A program made the translations under genes and the position numbers. The notes under the pieces are model-generated. The model searched no databases. It was not told the origin of the DNA and was given only the letters and a program-made list of their open reading frames with translations. DNA of 42,424 nucleotides from Acinetobacter tianfuensis. GTDB lineage: Bacteria; Pseudomonadota; Gammaproteobacteria; Pseudomonadales; Moraxellaceae. The stretch lies in NCBI RefSeq assembly GCF_003611465.1, contig NZ_RAXV01000035.1, forward strand, positions 1-42,424. The letters run 5' to 3'. Positions 27,134 through 35,359 of this stretch are shown here, in pieces (positions within the stretch are counted from its first letter, which is position 1; every line of letters starts with the position of its first letter).

Positions 27134-27670
27134 TCACTCGAATTCCAACAATCCAAATAATGCCTTTAATGCAGAAAAAGAGAAATATATAAATTATTAT
27201 ATCCCTCAAAACTCTACCGATGTATTCATGCAGAATCTCCTGCTTGTATCTTAAGAGAAAATTCTACTTTTAGATCCTTTTATTTTTAGGGGGGATTACC
27301 CGGTCAGTTATTTTTTAAACTACGTTTTAAATGACAAAAATTTATTTATCAGTGTCTCAATTAATGCTTATCCGTTATCTGAGAGCGCAACGATTCTACC
27401 TTACGGCAATGTAAAAGTTAGTCGTGAAGGAAAAGTTTTAAGGACTGCCAAATAACCGTAGGCAAAGGAATGTGGAGTACTGATAAAAAGAAAGCGCCAC
27501 ATGGAAATTGCAATATCACCTTACCGGAACCAAACCTGCAACTCGTTGAGGCTGAATTAACATTGGGATACACAGTAAAACCAGCGGACAGTGTGGGATA
27601 TGCAACTCCTATTCCTCCATATAAAAAATATACTTTTAAACTAAATTCAGCAGCTAAGCGTATAAACTAA
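27123..27670 (+). pseudogene. Hypothetical gene broken by a nonsense codon and a frameshift
   Basis: From the ATG at 27123 a frame runs 43 codons to a TAA at 27252, and the same frame then stays open for 66 more protein-like codons (EKILLLDPFIFRGDYPVSYF and on) to 27453. Near 27425-27450 the reading passes to another frame (KDCQITVGKGMW) which continues without interruption to the TAA at 27668. Joined, the three pieces make one protein of about 180 residues, without signal peptide, of unknown family. Its end overlaps the next ATG (TAATG). I read it as one inactivated gene; sequencing error at one or both sites cannot be excluded. Confidence 0.6.
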
Positions 27671-28338
27671 TGAAAAAAATAGTATTCCCATTATTACTCT
27701 TCATCCTTCCTCTCACAGCTTGTAACAGTTCAAGTGAAACAGAAACCCGCACACAAAGCTCAACAGCCAGAACTGATGCCAAACTCTCTCAAGAAAGTAA
27801 AGAAATTATAAATGAATACAATCAGATATTCATTAAATCTCAACATGAGCCAGCCCCCCAAAATATCAATCAGAAGCTAAAAGACATTCTTCCTAAAATT
27901 TCTCAAATTAACTCAGAGAAAGAACGAAATAATCTTTCACTAAATATCAATATGAGACTTGGTAATTATGCTGAAGCCTATGCTATTACAAATAAAATTT
28001 TAGCAATAAAAGAAACAGCTAACATGAAAAATTTTCAATGTTTACTCATTGAAGTTTTAAAGAAACCTAAAAATGAGATTGAAGGCTGTTATTTATACAG
28101 TGCCAATTTATATAAAAAACAGTTAGATAATATGACTAAAGATGATCCTTATTACGATCAAACAGAATGGGCATACTATGCAAGTCTGCTTCACGCCAAT
28201 AAAACTGAATATAAATCTAAATTAAGACAGCTTGCAGACTCAAAATCTGCTGAAGATAAACAAACTTATGAAACAATGTATGAGATAGAAACAACCCCTG
28301 ATGGCAGGAAGTCAATCTTAGATAATTACAAGCCCTAA
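27670..28338 (+). CDS. Low-GC lipoprotein (222 aa)
   Basis: Starts MKKIVFPLLLFILPLTAC with lipobox LTAC (lipidated Cys18). A Ser/Thr/Glu-rich linker follows, then a helical region (about 40-222) rich in Lys, Asn, Tyr and Glu whose middle part resembles TPR-like helical pairs (LRLGNYAEAYAITNKIL). Two further Cys residues (FQCLL and EGCYLY). Start overlaps the stop of the broken upstream gene (TAATG), indicating translational coupling. Base composition is more AT-rich than the core genes, suggesting acquired DNA. The family is not recognised. Confidence 0.75.
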   Translation: MKKIVFPLLLFILPLTACNSSSETETRTQSSTARTDAKLSQESKEIINEYNQIFIKSQHEPAPQNINQKLKDILPKISQINSEKERNNLSLNINMRLGNYAEAYAITNKILAIKETANMKNFQCLLIEVLKKPKNEIEGCYLYSANLYKKQLDNMTKDDPYYDQTEWAYYASLLHANKTEYKSKLRQLADSKSAEDKQTYETMYEIETTPDGRKSILDNYKP

Positions 28339-28353
28339 ATGTATGACCAAACT

Positions 28354-28378
28354 AACCAGCCTAAAGCTGGTTTTTTTA
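28354..28378 (+). terminator. Terminator after the 27670-28338 lipoprotein gene
   Basis: AACCAGC/GCTGG-T stem with a CTAAA loop and seven T. Confidence 0.85.
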
Positions 28379-28444
28379 TCTTATCAAAAGAGATAAACCC
28401 ATACCGCACATGCAACGCTGCCAACCCGTATTTCACATCCATCC

Positions 28445-28627
28445 TTGATCCATCAGCGTCCTATTTTCTGTCACCATTTCTGCTTCATACCGATTCGACG
28501 CACAAAATTCTATGCTCTTATCAAGTCAGGCGAAATTAAGCAGCCAATTCATCAATCTGAAAAAGATGAGTTTTGGCATAAGTCATATGTGAAAAATAAG
28601 GTTGAAGAATATAAATCTCAAACCTGA
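28445..28627 (+). pseudogene. Remnant of an AlpA-type regulator
   Basis: The frame 28397-28627 has no ATG; a TTG lies at 28445. Its second half reads RRTKFYALIKSGEIKQPIHQ, then FWHKSYVKNKVEEY, which fits the AlpA/phage-excision-regulator pattern (S/R-T-x-Y-x-LIKxGE...PI...W...V). The first half should carry the start of the winged-helix but is out of register (IFCHHFCF), so the gene appears decayed by a frameshift. AlpA-type genes belong to prophages and integrative elements, implying a former mobile element here. Recognised by eye only. Confidence 0.45.
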
Positions 28628-28752
28628 TACAATAGTCCGCAAACCAGTGGGCTTTTTCATGCCTTTCCGCTGCCACTTTGAGATAAATGGGTAACGATGC
28701 GGGTAATATAGCAGCCACTCCAAATATTCTCTTTATTTATCAGTACCTTTAG

Positions 28753-29541
28753 ATGAAAATTGTTATTCTAAATAAGCCCTATGACGTGCTCTCCCAATTC
28801 CGTAAAGACGAAGCACACATGACGATGTCTGACTTCGTAGATGACCCGACATTACGTCTAGCTGGTCGCTTGGATATGGATTCTGAAGGCTTAGTGTTTT
28901 TGACCGATCATGGCGGCTTAAACCAGTACATCACTAACCCTGCAAATAAGAAATACAAAACTTATTTGGTTCAAGTCGAAGGTGATGTCACTGAGGAAGC
29001 GCTTGAACAGCTGCGTAAAGGGGTTGAACTGAAAGATGGCATGACATTGCCAGCCAAAGCGATCAAAGTTGAACAGCCTGAATGGCTATGGGATCGAGAT
29101 CCTCCTGTACGCTTCCGTGCATCTGTACCAACCTCTTGGATTGAAATTCAAATTTGTGAAGGCCGCAACCGTCAAGTACGCCGTATGACTGCCGCTGTAG
29201 GCTTCCCTACTTTGCGTTTAATCCGTACACGTATTGGTGCTATTGACTTAGTGCAGCTCGGCTTACGGCCGGGTGATACCAAAGAAATTGAACCTCTGCT
29301 TTACCCTGACTTCCAAAATATACCTGCTGAAGAACCTTATCGTTCGCGTTCTTATGTGAAAAAACCAGGCGGTACTGGCGGTAAGCCAATGGTCCGTAAA
29401 AATAAAGATGGTTCTGTGAAAAAATCAGGTACTAAACGTATTTGGCAAATGGATGACAGTGAGAAACCAAAGCGCCGTACCAACGGTACGACTCGCCCTA
29501 ACACTAAAGCGCCTCGCGGCCGCGGACGAAATGGCCGTTAA
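28753..29541 (+). CDS. rluE: 23S rRNA pseudouridine(2457) synthase RluE-like
   Basis: 262 residues. The catalytic Asp is in AGRLDMDSEGLVFLT; VPTSWIEIQICEGRNRQVRRMT follows, and the family-specific WLWDRDPP block is present. There is no S4 domain at the N-terminus (starts MKIVILNKPYDVLSQF), which fits RluE. About 55 extra residues at the C-terminus are very basic (Lys/Arg/Gly) and should be an unfolded RNA-binding tail not present in E. coli RluE. No good ribosome site. Monocistronic with a terminator. Confidence 0.9.
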   Translation: MKIVILNKPYDVLSQFRKDEAHMTMSDFVDDPTLRLAGRLDMDSEGLVFLTDHGGLNQYITNPANKKYKTYLVQVEGDVTEEALEQLRKGVELKDGMTLPAKAIKVEQPEWLWDRDPPVRFRASVPTSWIEIQICEGRNRQVRRMTAAVGFPTLRLIRTRIGAIDLVQLGLRPGDTKEIEPLLYPDFQNIPAEEPYRSRSYVKKPGGTGGKPMVRKNKDGSVKKSGTKRIWQMDDSEKPKRRTNGTTRPNTKAPRGRGRNGR

Positions 29542-29557
29542 TATCTGCATATAATTT

Positions 29558-29584
29558 AAAAAGCTCACTCTGGTGGGCTTTTTT
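29558..29584 (+). terminator. Terminator after rluE
   Basis: AAGCTCAC/GTGGGCTT stem (one G-U), TCTG loop, six T. It also faces the convergent response-regulator gene. Confidence 0.82.
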
Positions 29585-29630
29585 ATTATTTTTCTAGATT
29601 TCAAAATAAGCTTACACAACAGATAAAAAC

Positions 29631-30311
29631 TTATTGCAAAACTCTCATTTTTTTTGCGGCCTGCACCGCCTTCATACGCGAATTCACTTCCAGTTTTTGA
29701 TAAATATTCTTTATATGAACTTGTACTGTAAATTTGGAAATACATAAGTCCGCGGCGATTTCTAGATTACTCATGCCCGCAGCAACACATGAAAGCACTT
29801 CAGCCTCTCTTGAGGATAAAGGACTGAGTTTATTTATTTCAAAAATTTGATCCTCCATATCCTGTTTTTTAAATTCTCTTAATATCTTTTTTGCAATAAA
29901 AGGATCAATGATCGCACCGCCTTTCAAAATTGCCTGTATAGAAAACATCAATTCAAAATCATCTTTTTCTTTCAAAACATAGCCTGTTGCGCCGACATGC
30001 AAGGCCTGATAAATAACCTCGAGCGTATTCCATGAAGAAAGCACCATAATTGGTATTTTACTTGCTCTCTCATCCCGAATATTTTGAATAAAATCTATGC
30101 CGTTGCCATCAGGCAGACTTAAATCTACCAACATAAACTCCACGGAATTTGATTGGCAAATATTTTTTGCAAACGCAATTGTTTGAGCAAAAAATATATC
30201 ATTCTCCATATAGCCTATTTTTTCTAGTATTTTTGCAATTCTCAACTGATGAACAGGGTCATCCTCTAGAACAAGCATCGGTTTGAGTAAGCTGCAATTT
30301 AAATTGAGCAC
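29631..30311 (-). CDS. Orphan NarL/FixJ-type response regulator
   Basis: 226 residues from a GTG at 30311. Receiver domain about 10-128 with acidic pair Glu16-Asp17-Asp18, phosphoacceptor Asp63 (LVDLSLPDG) and Lys114 (YVLKEKDD). C-terminal LuxR-type helix-turn-helix about 160-222 (LSSREAEVLSCVAAGMSN, then KLEVNSRMKAVQAAKK). All phosphorylation residues are intact. No histidine kinase gene is adjacent. It is divergent from the fimbrial cluster at 30696, which makes it a likely regulator of those genes; similar LuxR-type regulators control fimbriae elsewhere. Four heptanucleotide repeats lie 21-48 nt before the start. Confidence 0.9.
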   Translation of the reverse strand: MLNLNCSLLKPMLVLEDDPVHQLRIAKILEKIGYMENDIFFAQTIAFAKNICQSNSVEFMLVDLSLPDGNGIDFIQNIRDERASKIPIMVLSSWNTLEVIYQALHVGATGYVLKEKDDFELMFSIQAILKGGAIIDPFIAKKILREFKKQDMEDQIFEINKLSPLSSREAEVLSCVAAGMSNLEIAADLCISKFTVQVHIKNIYQKLEVNSRMKAVQAAKKMRVLQ

Positions 30312-30331
30312 TTTTTATCATCCAATCAACC

Positions 30332-30359
30332 TTTTTAATTTTTAATTTTTAATTTTTAG
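30332..30359. repeat. Heptanucleotide tandem repeat, four units
   Basis: Three perfect TTTTTAA units and one TTTTTAG in tandem, in the leader/promoter of the response-regulator gene. Its repeated AT-rich unit is a candidate for slipped-strand length change. Confidence 0.8.
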
Positions 30360-30492
30360 GCCTATTAAAACTATCACTGTAATTGGTTATTTTTTAAATA
30401 TTTTTTTTAATCAAGAATCATAAATAGATAAATCTGTGACAGATATCCTATTGTAAACATCCAAATTCGTTTGGTTTTACCGCAGAAAGATC

Positions 30493-30641
30493 CCTACTTT
30501 TTGCATTGTATTCAGAGTTTTAGACACTCTAATGTTTAACATCTGCTCAATAAAACTCACTGCCATACTTAAAGTTTGGTATTACATAAATCTAAATTCC
30601 ATGATCAAAGTATATGCGGATAAATACCTAAAAGTAGGTAT
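30493..30641. promoter_or_regulatory. Upstream region of the first fimbrial subunit with inverted and shared motifs
   Basis: CCTACTTT occurs at 30493-30500 and inverted (AAAGTAGG) at 30631-30638, inside the inverted repeat ATACCTA-AAAG-TAGGTAT at 30624-30641. CCAAA-TTCG-TTTGG (30461-30474 region) is another short inverted repeat. The motif recurs before the second subunit gene. A regulator-site reading is inferred. Confidence 0.4.
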
Positions 30642-30695
30642 GTACCTTAAATTCAAAATGAATACATTGAAGCAAACAATTCTGGACTTTGATCA

Positions 30696-31184
30696 ATGAA
30701 AAAACACATCGCTCTCATTGGCAGCATTTGCCTGTTCAGTATATTTAACTCAGCCTATGCTGCTCCATTATGTACTGTTTCGGGTAATACAGGAACTGTT
30801 AACCTGCGCCAGGGTAATACTGGTGTAATAACGACTAAAGTAAATTTTAAAAATTGCACCCAACGGGTTCGCCCAAGTTTCGAATGGTTAAATAAAAATG
30901 GACAATACGGTGCTTTTTATTTAAACAACAAACCAGACACATACATTCCAGTAGGTTTTAATAATCGTATGGGTGGGACTTGGGATGGAACTTATCCTGT
31001 TGCTGGAGCAAGCACATCAGCATCAAGTGGAACATATAATTTCGACACCTATTTTGGCAGCTCATCCGCTTCAAAAAATTTAGAGCTGTATACGCAAATA
31101 TCAATATCTAATTTTGACAATCTGCAGAATTATCTTCCAGGTACATACCATACATCCATGATATTCAGCGTGAATACCTTCTGA
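30696..31184 (+). CDS. Spore-coat-U-type fimbrial subunit-like protein (first gene)
   Basis: 162 residues. Signal peptide about 1-22 (MKKHIALIGSICLFSIFNSA, cleaved after AYA). The mature part has two Cys (PLCTVSG and KNCTQ) that fit the pilin-like disulfide, an alternating beta pattern, and ends LPGTYHTSMIFSVNTF, the donor-strand-type C-terminus of spore-coat-U (archaic) subunits. It is divergent from the next subunit in sequence and may be the tip or initiator rather than the main shaft subunit. The cluster order is subunit, subunit, chaperone, usher. Ribosome site weak. Confidence 0.72.
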   Translation: MKKHIALIGSICLFSIFNSAYAAPLCTVSGNTGTVNLRQGNTGVITTKVNFKNCTQRVRPSFEWLNKNGQYGAFYLNNKPDTYIPVGFNNRMGGTWDGTYPVAGASTSASSGTYNFDTYFGSSSASKNLELYTQISISNFDNLQNYLPGTYHTSMIFSVNTF

Positions 31185-31260
31185 CTTATATATCGTTCCT
31201 ACAGTTTATTAAAACTGATCCTTATTTATTGAAAAAAAAGTTTCTTCATTTTTTTAAATA

Positions 31261-31268
31261 CCTACTTT
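31261..31268 (+). promoter_or_regulatory. Copy of the CCTACTTT motif before the second subunit gene
   Basis: Identical to the motif at 30493-30500 and to the inverted copy at 30631-30638; lies about 95 nt before the ATG at 31364 and inside a related AATACCTACTTT context. Confidence 0.4.
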
Positions 31269-31363
31269 GGGTTATTTATAAAAAACCATTCAATTTTAAA
31301 CTAAACCCTATACTCCATTACCTTTAAATATATTTTTTACTCACATCAGGAAATTCAAAATTT

Positions 31364-31849
31364 ATGAATTCTTTACTCAAACTGTCCAGCGCTTTACTAC
31401 TCAGCAGTTCTGCATTCTGTACTTATGCTGCAAACCAAAGCGTAACTGTCAACTACACACTGACTATTCCACCCAGCTGTACTTTAAGCAGTACCACACC
31501 TGTCATCAACAAAACCTTACCGGTGGATGGCACCAATGTTGATGCAGATTTCAGCATCAAATGCAATGTCGCTTATATGCTGGACATAAAATCTGCCAAT
31601 AGTACAGGGGCAAATACTTCAGTGGTAAGACATAAAGACAATACCAGCTCCACCATCCCTTACAATATCAGTGTAACAGGAGGAAGAACTCCTGTTGTAG
31701 TCAATGGCACTCCTTCAACTGTACCAGCTCAAGCTTCAACCACTGATGACAAATATATACTTTCAGCAAAACTTGCATCTGGGTTAACAACACCCAATTA
31801 TCTGGCTGGTGAATATAAAGATACTGTCACCATTAACATGAATTACTGA
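31364..31849 (+). CDS. Spore-coat-U domain fimbrial major subunit
   Basis: 161 residues with a signal peptide (about 1-22, ending TYA) and the family pattern: Cys39 (IPPSCTLS) and Cys67 (FSIKCNVAY) for the disulfide, and a C-terminus YLAGEYKDTVTINMNY that is the hallmark donor-strand region of archaic chaperone-usher subunits such as CsuA/B. Predicted to be exported by Sec, held by the chaperone gene two positions on and polymerised through the usher. Ser/Thr/Asn-rich like other fimbrial subunits. Precedes a strong intergenic hairpin. Confidence 0.85.
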   Translation: MNSLLKLSSALLLSSSAFCTYAANQSVTVNYTLTIPPSCTLSSTTPVINKTLPVDGTNVDADFSIKCNVAYMLDIKSANSTGANTSVVRHKDNTSSTIPYNISVTGGRTPVVVNGTPSTVPAQASTTDDKYILSAKLASGLTTPNYLAGEYKDTVTINMNY

Positions 31850-31897
31850 TTTTTAATCCCGGTATTTTTAGGACTTCATGAAATCCGGCTTTGCTCA

Positions 31898-31927
31898 AGC
31901 TGAACTGGAAGCATTTCCTTTTCAGCT
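31898..31927 (+). promoter_or_regulatory. Intercistronic hairpin between subunit and chaperone genes
   Basis: AGCTGAA/TTCAGCT arms with a 16-nt loop, plus neighbouring CCGG-rich complementary patches (31885-31943). It lacks a T-run, so it may stabilise the subunit message or lower read-through into the chaperone and usher genes, as in other fimbrial operons. Confidence 0.4.
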
Positions 31928-32059
31928 CCGGCTTAGGCTGCCGGCACAAATACATCAAATATTTTTATAAACAATATTTTATGAAAAACAGCTGCCATTT
32001 TTAGTTTTATCACCATTGATTCTGTCGTTTTTAACGTGAATAACGTCTGGGGAAATTTT

Positions 32060-32794
32060 ATGCACTCCAAATATAGTAAACACTTTAGTTTACTTTTAGC
32101 GTCCGCATGCCTGTTCAATATGCCTGCTCATGCAAATATATCTATTTTCCCAGTCAAGTTATTTATCAGCGGCGACAAGGGACAGCGCAGTACTACAACA
32201 CATCTGATTTCAAGCAGTGATGAGAAATCCAAAAGTTACGAAGTCAGTGTGTTCCGATGGACTCAGGATGCTTCAGGTCAGGATGTATTAACACCTGATA
32301 CAGAGCTGATGGTCAATCCACAGTCTTTTGTGCTTGAAGCGGATACACGACGTATGATTCGCATGGGCTTCACACAACCTGTTTCAGCCATGCAATTAAA
32401 AGAAGAAGCCGCCTGGAGAGTGGTTTTTAATCCTCTTCCAGATGCAGAAAAAGCTCAAGGGGTCAGATTTGCCTATGGCTTTAATATTCCATTGTTTGCA
32501 GGCAACGGTTTTCAGCCCGATATGTCATTTAAACTGACAAAAAATGCGCAGCATGAACCTGTTCTGCTGGCAAAAAATGCTGGAACAGCACATTTCCAGA
32601 TTGCTGAATTTACAGTGCAAAACACTACAGGCAAAACACTCTACAGCAGTAACGAACTTAAGTATGTGCTGCCGCATAAGCAAGCTCAGTTTAACCTGAA
32701 AAATTTTACTGTACCTGCTGGTACTCCGCTGAAACTGGTCACAAAAACACCTGACTCAAGAACCTTGAGTTTTGACATTGTGGAGGAACAGTAA
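32060..32794 (+). CDS. Fimbrial periplasmic chaperone (PapD-like, archaic type)
   Basis: 244 residues from the ATG at 32060, preceded by GGGGA at 7 nt. A signal peptide (ending AHA) leads into a PapD-like first immunoglobulin domain: ISIFPVKLFISGDKGQRSTT, then NPQSFVLEADTRRMIRMGFT and EEAAWRVVFNPLP, matching family strands including the conserved Arg/Lys edge. A second domain follows (about 140-244). It should fold subunits by donor-strand complementation in the periplasm. Its stop overlaps the usher start (TAATG), so the two are coupled. Confidence 0.9.
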   Translation: MHSKYSKHFSLLLASACLFNMPAHANISIFPVKLFISGDKGQRSTTTHLISSSDEKSKSYEVSVFRWTQDASGQDVLTPDTELMVNPQSFVLEADTRRMIRMGFTQPVSAMQLKEEAAWRVVFNPLPDAEKAQGVRFAYGFNIPLFAGNGFQPDMSFKLTKNAQHEPVLLAKNAGTAHFQIAEFTVQNTTGKTLYSSNELKYVLPHKQAQFNLKNFTVPAGTPLKLVTKTPDSRTLSFDIVEEQ

Positions 32795-35172
32795 TGGTCA
32801 TTCGAAAATTAAAAAACACAGTCATCGCGCCTTCCGTTGTACTGCTGTTTGTGTGCTGCTTTCAGAGCGCTGCCATTGCTGCCGAACCGACTATTCCAAC
32901 TCAGCTTAACTCTGAAAATTCTTCGGGTACTGAAAATATGATCACTGGACTCTGGATCAACGGTATAGACCTTAAACAGGATGCTCTGGTTCTTAAAAAA
33001 AAGAATCAGCTCTTCGTTGAATGTGCCATCCTGAAAGCCGGTTTTGTCAATATTTCTGTATTTTCTTTCCTGAACGACAAAAATATTCAGTACTGCTTAA
33101 TTGACCGTCCTGATATTGGTATTGAAGTCGATGAAAAATCACAACTGCTGAAACTCAGCATACCCGCTCAATACCTGCAAGGTCAGAAGTTACAGACGCT
33201 ACAGGCACCAAAACTGGAATTCCCTGGTCTTGGGGGTTTTATAAACTACAATACCTATTTTCAGGATGGCGATTACAACAAGCAGCTGAGTGCATCTACA
33301 GACCTGAACATTTTCTGGAAGAACATGCTGTTCAACAGTGGACATCTATTCCAGAAAGACTATGAAAACAATCAAGACTCCGGTTTTCAGAGTAGCCGCT
33401 TAAACACATCTTTAAGTTTTGAGTTTCCTGAAAACATGACCACTCTGAAACTGGGAGATAACATCAGTACCTATACAGGACTGAATCAATCCTTTTACTT
33501 CGGTGGCTTAAGCTTCGGCACCAATTTCACTGGCAGATCAGGTTTTACTTACTGGAACACGCCTTCCATCCAGGGCAGTGCCCTCACTCAATCCAGTGTT
33601 GACTTAATTATTAATGGTGCACAGGCATATAGTGGCAGAGTCAACCCAGGACAGTTCAGTATAGACAGTAATATTGGTTTTAATGGACTGGGCAGTGCTG
33701 ACGTAATTGTTAAAGATGTGCTGGGCAACACCAAAGTTCAGAGCATGGATATTTTTGTGAATCAGCGTCTGCTGCGTCCAGGCCTCACAGACTACAACCT
33801 GTCAGCAGGTAAACTGCGTTATAACTATGCTTTTGACGACGAAGACTACCGCAACTGGTTTAGCAGCGCTTATGTCCGGCACGGTATCAGTAAATACACC
33901 ACGCTAGGCGCCGTTGCTGACTACAGTAAATCACTGGAAAGCGCCGGGCTGCTGTGGAGTCAGTATCTGTATAAAATGGGTTTACTGGAAATCAATTCTG
34001 CATACAGCCGTGTAGATGACTGGGGACTGGATGGCTATACCGTCAATGCAGAATTCAAACGCGATTTACAGGATTACAGCATAGGTCTGCGTTCACAGTA
34101 CTATAGCGAAGACTTCCGCATGCTGGGCCTCGATGACTACACAACAGGGTATCTGCCTAAACAGGAACATCAGGTCTACCTGTCAAAATATAACATTCCA
34201 GTGCTGAACAATCTTTCTTTAAGCTATGTTGAACGAAATTACAGACCGGCCACACAAACCGATCAGAAAATTTTCAACTTAAGAACAAGCAGACATATAG
34301 CTCGTGGGCTGTATGGCAGTCTTGGCATTTCTTACGATGCTGTAAGCAAGGACAATGCAAGTTTTGACCTTATGCTGAGCTATACATTTAACGACAGCAG
34401 AAAATCAGCGAGCTTTTCTCAGCGTGATGAACATGAAACCAGTCTGCAGTTCAGTCACAGCACCTATGAAAATACAGGCATGGACTACAGCATTGGAGCA
34501 AGCCGTTCAGATGATGTGTATTCAGGAAACCTGTCCACACGCATGAAAACAAATGTGGGAGAACTTGGTCTGCAGTATCTGCAAACCGACAACTGTCAGT
34601 ACTATTCAGCAAACTATATGGGTTCACTGGTCTGGCTGGGGAACAGATTTGACTTGAGTAAGTACATTTATAACAGTTTCTCCCTGATCCGTATTGAAGG
34701 TTCACCAGATATAGATATTTACAGTAATGGTTCTGTTATTGGCAAGACTGATAAAAACGGGGAAATCTTCAGCTACAACTTGCATGGATATGCTCAAAAC
34801 ACTATTGGTTTCAATGAAGATCAATTATCTGTAGAACGCAATATCAATGAAACTTATCGCAGTATTACCCCCATGAATCAACGTGGTTACATCATTGAGT
34901 TTAAACTGCCAGAACAGCAAAAAAACCGTGATGTCAGTTTCAGATTTATAGATTCAAATCAGCAATCAATTAAAAAAGGCAGCATTGTCAACTTTATTTC
35001 TGAACAGGGTGCAAAATATCCTGTTGGCAGTAATGAGATGATCACCGTTTTTGGTTTAACCGACAAATACTACCCTATTGAAATCCAGACTGAAGATTTT
35101 GTCTGTAAGAGTGAATTTAATCTGAATGCTGAAACGCAGACTGACAAGCCTGTAACGCTGATCTGTCAGTAA
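32794..35172 (+). CDS. Fimbrial outer-membrane usher (archaic chaperone-usher type)
   Basis: 792 residues. Signal peptide about 1-28; N-terminal domain about 45-150, beta barrel with the plug (LTQSSVDLIINGAQAYSGRV near residue 260) and typical SAGKLRYNYAF strand, and C-terminal domains with the GSVIGKTDKNGEIFSYNLHG segment and two Cys in the last 35 residues (FVCKSEF and TLICQ). The usher assembles subunits at the outer membrane. Slightly shorter than the about 830-residue CsuD type. Last gene in the cluster; no terminator-like hairpin or adhesin gene is obvious before 35359. Confidence 0.92.
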   Translation: MVIRKLKNTVIAPSVVLLFVCCFQSAAIAAEPTIPTQLNSENSSGTENMITGLWINGIDLKQDALVLKKKNQLFVECAILKAGFVNISVFSFLNDKNIQYCLIDRPDIGIEVDEKSQLLKLSIPAQYLQGQKLQTLQAPKLEFPGLGGFINYNTYFQDGDYNKQLSASTDLNIFWKNMLFNSGHLFQKDYENNQDSGFQSSRLNTSLSFEFPENMTTLKLGDNISTYTGLNQSFYFGGLSFGTNFTGRSGFTYWNTPSIQGSALTQSSVDLIINGAQAYSGRVNPGQFSIDSNIGFNGLGSADVIVKDVLGNTKVQSMDIFVNQRLLRPGLTDYNLSAGKLRYNYAFDDEDYRNWFSSAYVRHGISKYTTLGAVADYSKSLESAGLLWSQYLYKMGLLEINSAYSRVDDWGLDGYTVNAEFKRDLQDYSIGLRSQYYSEDFRMLGLDDYTTGYLPKQEHQVYLSKYNIPVLNNLSLSYVERNYRPATQTDQKIFNLRTSRHIARGLYGSLGISYDAVSKDNASFDLMLSYTFNDSRKSASFSQRDEHETSLQFSHSTYENTGMDYSIGASRSDDVYSGNLSTRMKTNVGELGLQYLQTDNCQYYSANYMGSLVWLGNRFDLSKYIYNSFSLIRIEGSPDIDIYSNGSVIGKTDKNGEIFSYNLHGYAQNTIGFNEDQLSVERNINETYRSITPMNQRGYIIEFKLPEQQKNRDVSFRFIDSNQQSIKKGSIVNFISEQGAKYPVGSNEMITVFGLTDKYYPIEIQTEDFVCKSEFNLNAETQTDKPVTLICQ

Positions 35173-35359
35173 TTTAGATCAATTTAGCCATGCCCATGAA
35201 GATGGGCACAATTTAAAGAGCCTTTCTTTTCCCTCCTTCCTGTTCTTATCAGATTCAGGCAGGAGGAAAACTGAATATATGTCACAAAATTGCAAACCGA
35301 ATTTCATTCAAAAATGACCTGATCGAAAGTCGCTTATCCCAAAATTCTGTTCCCTGCTT

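Noticed and set aside
28536..28718. A 60-codon minus-strand frame opposite the AlpA-like remnant
   Set aside because: Overlaps the better plus-strand reading and has no ribosome site.
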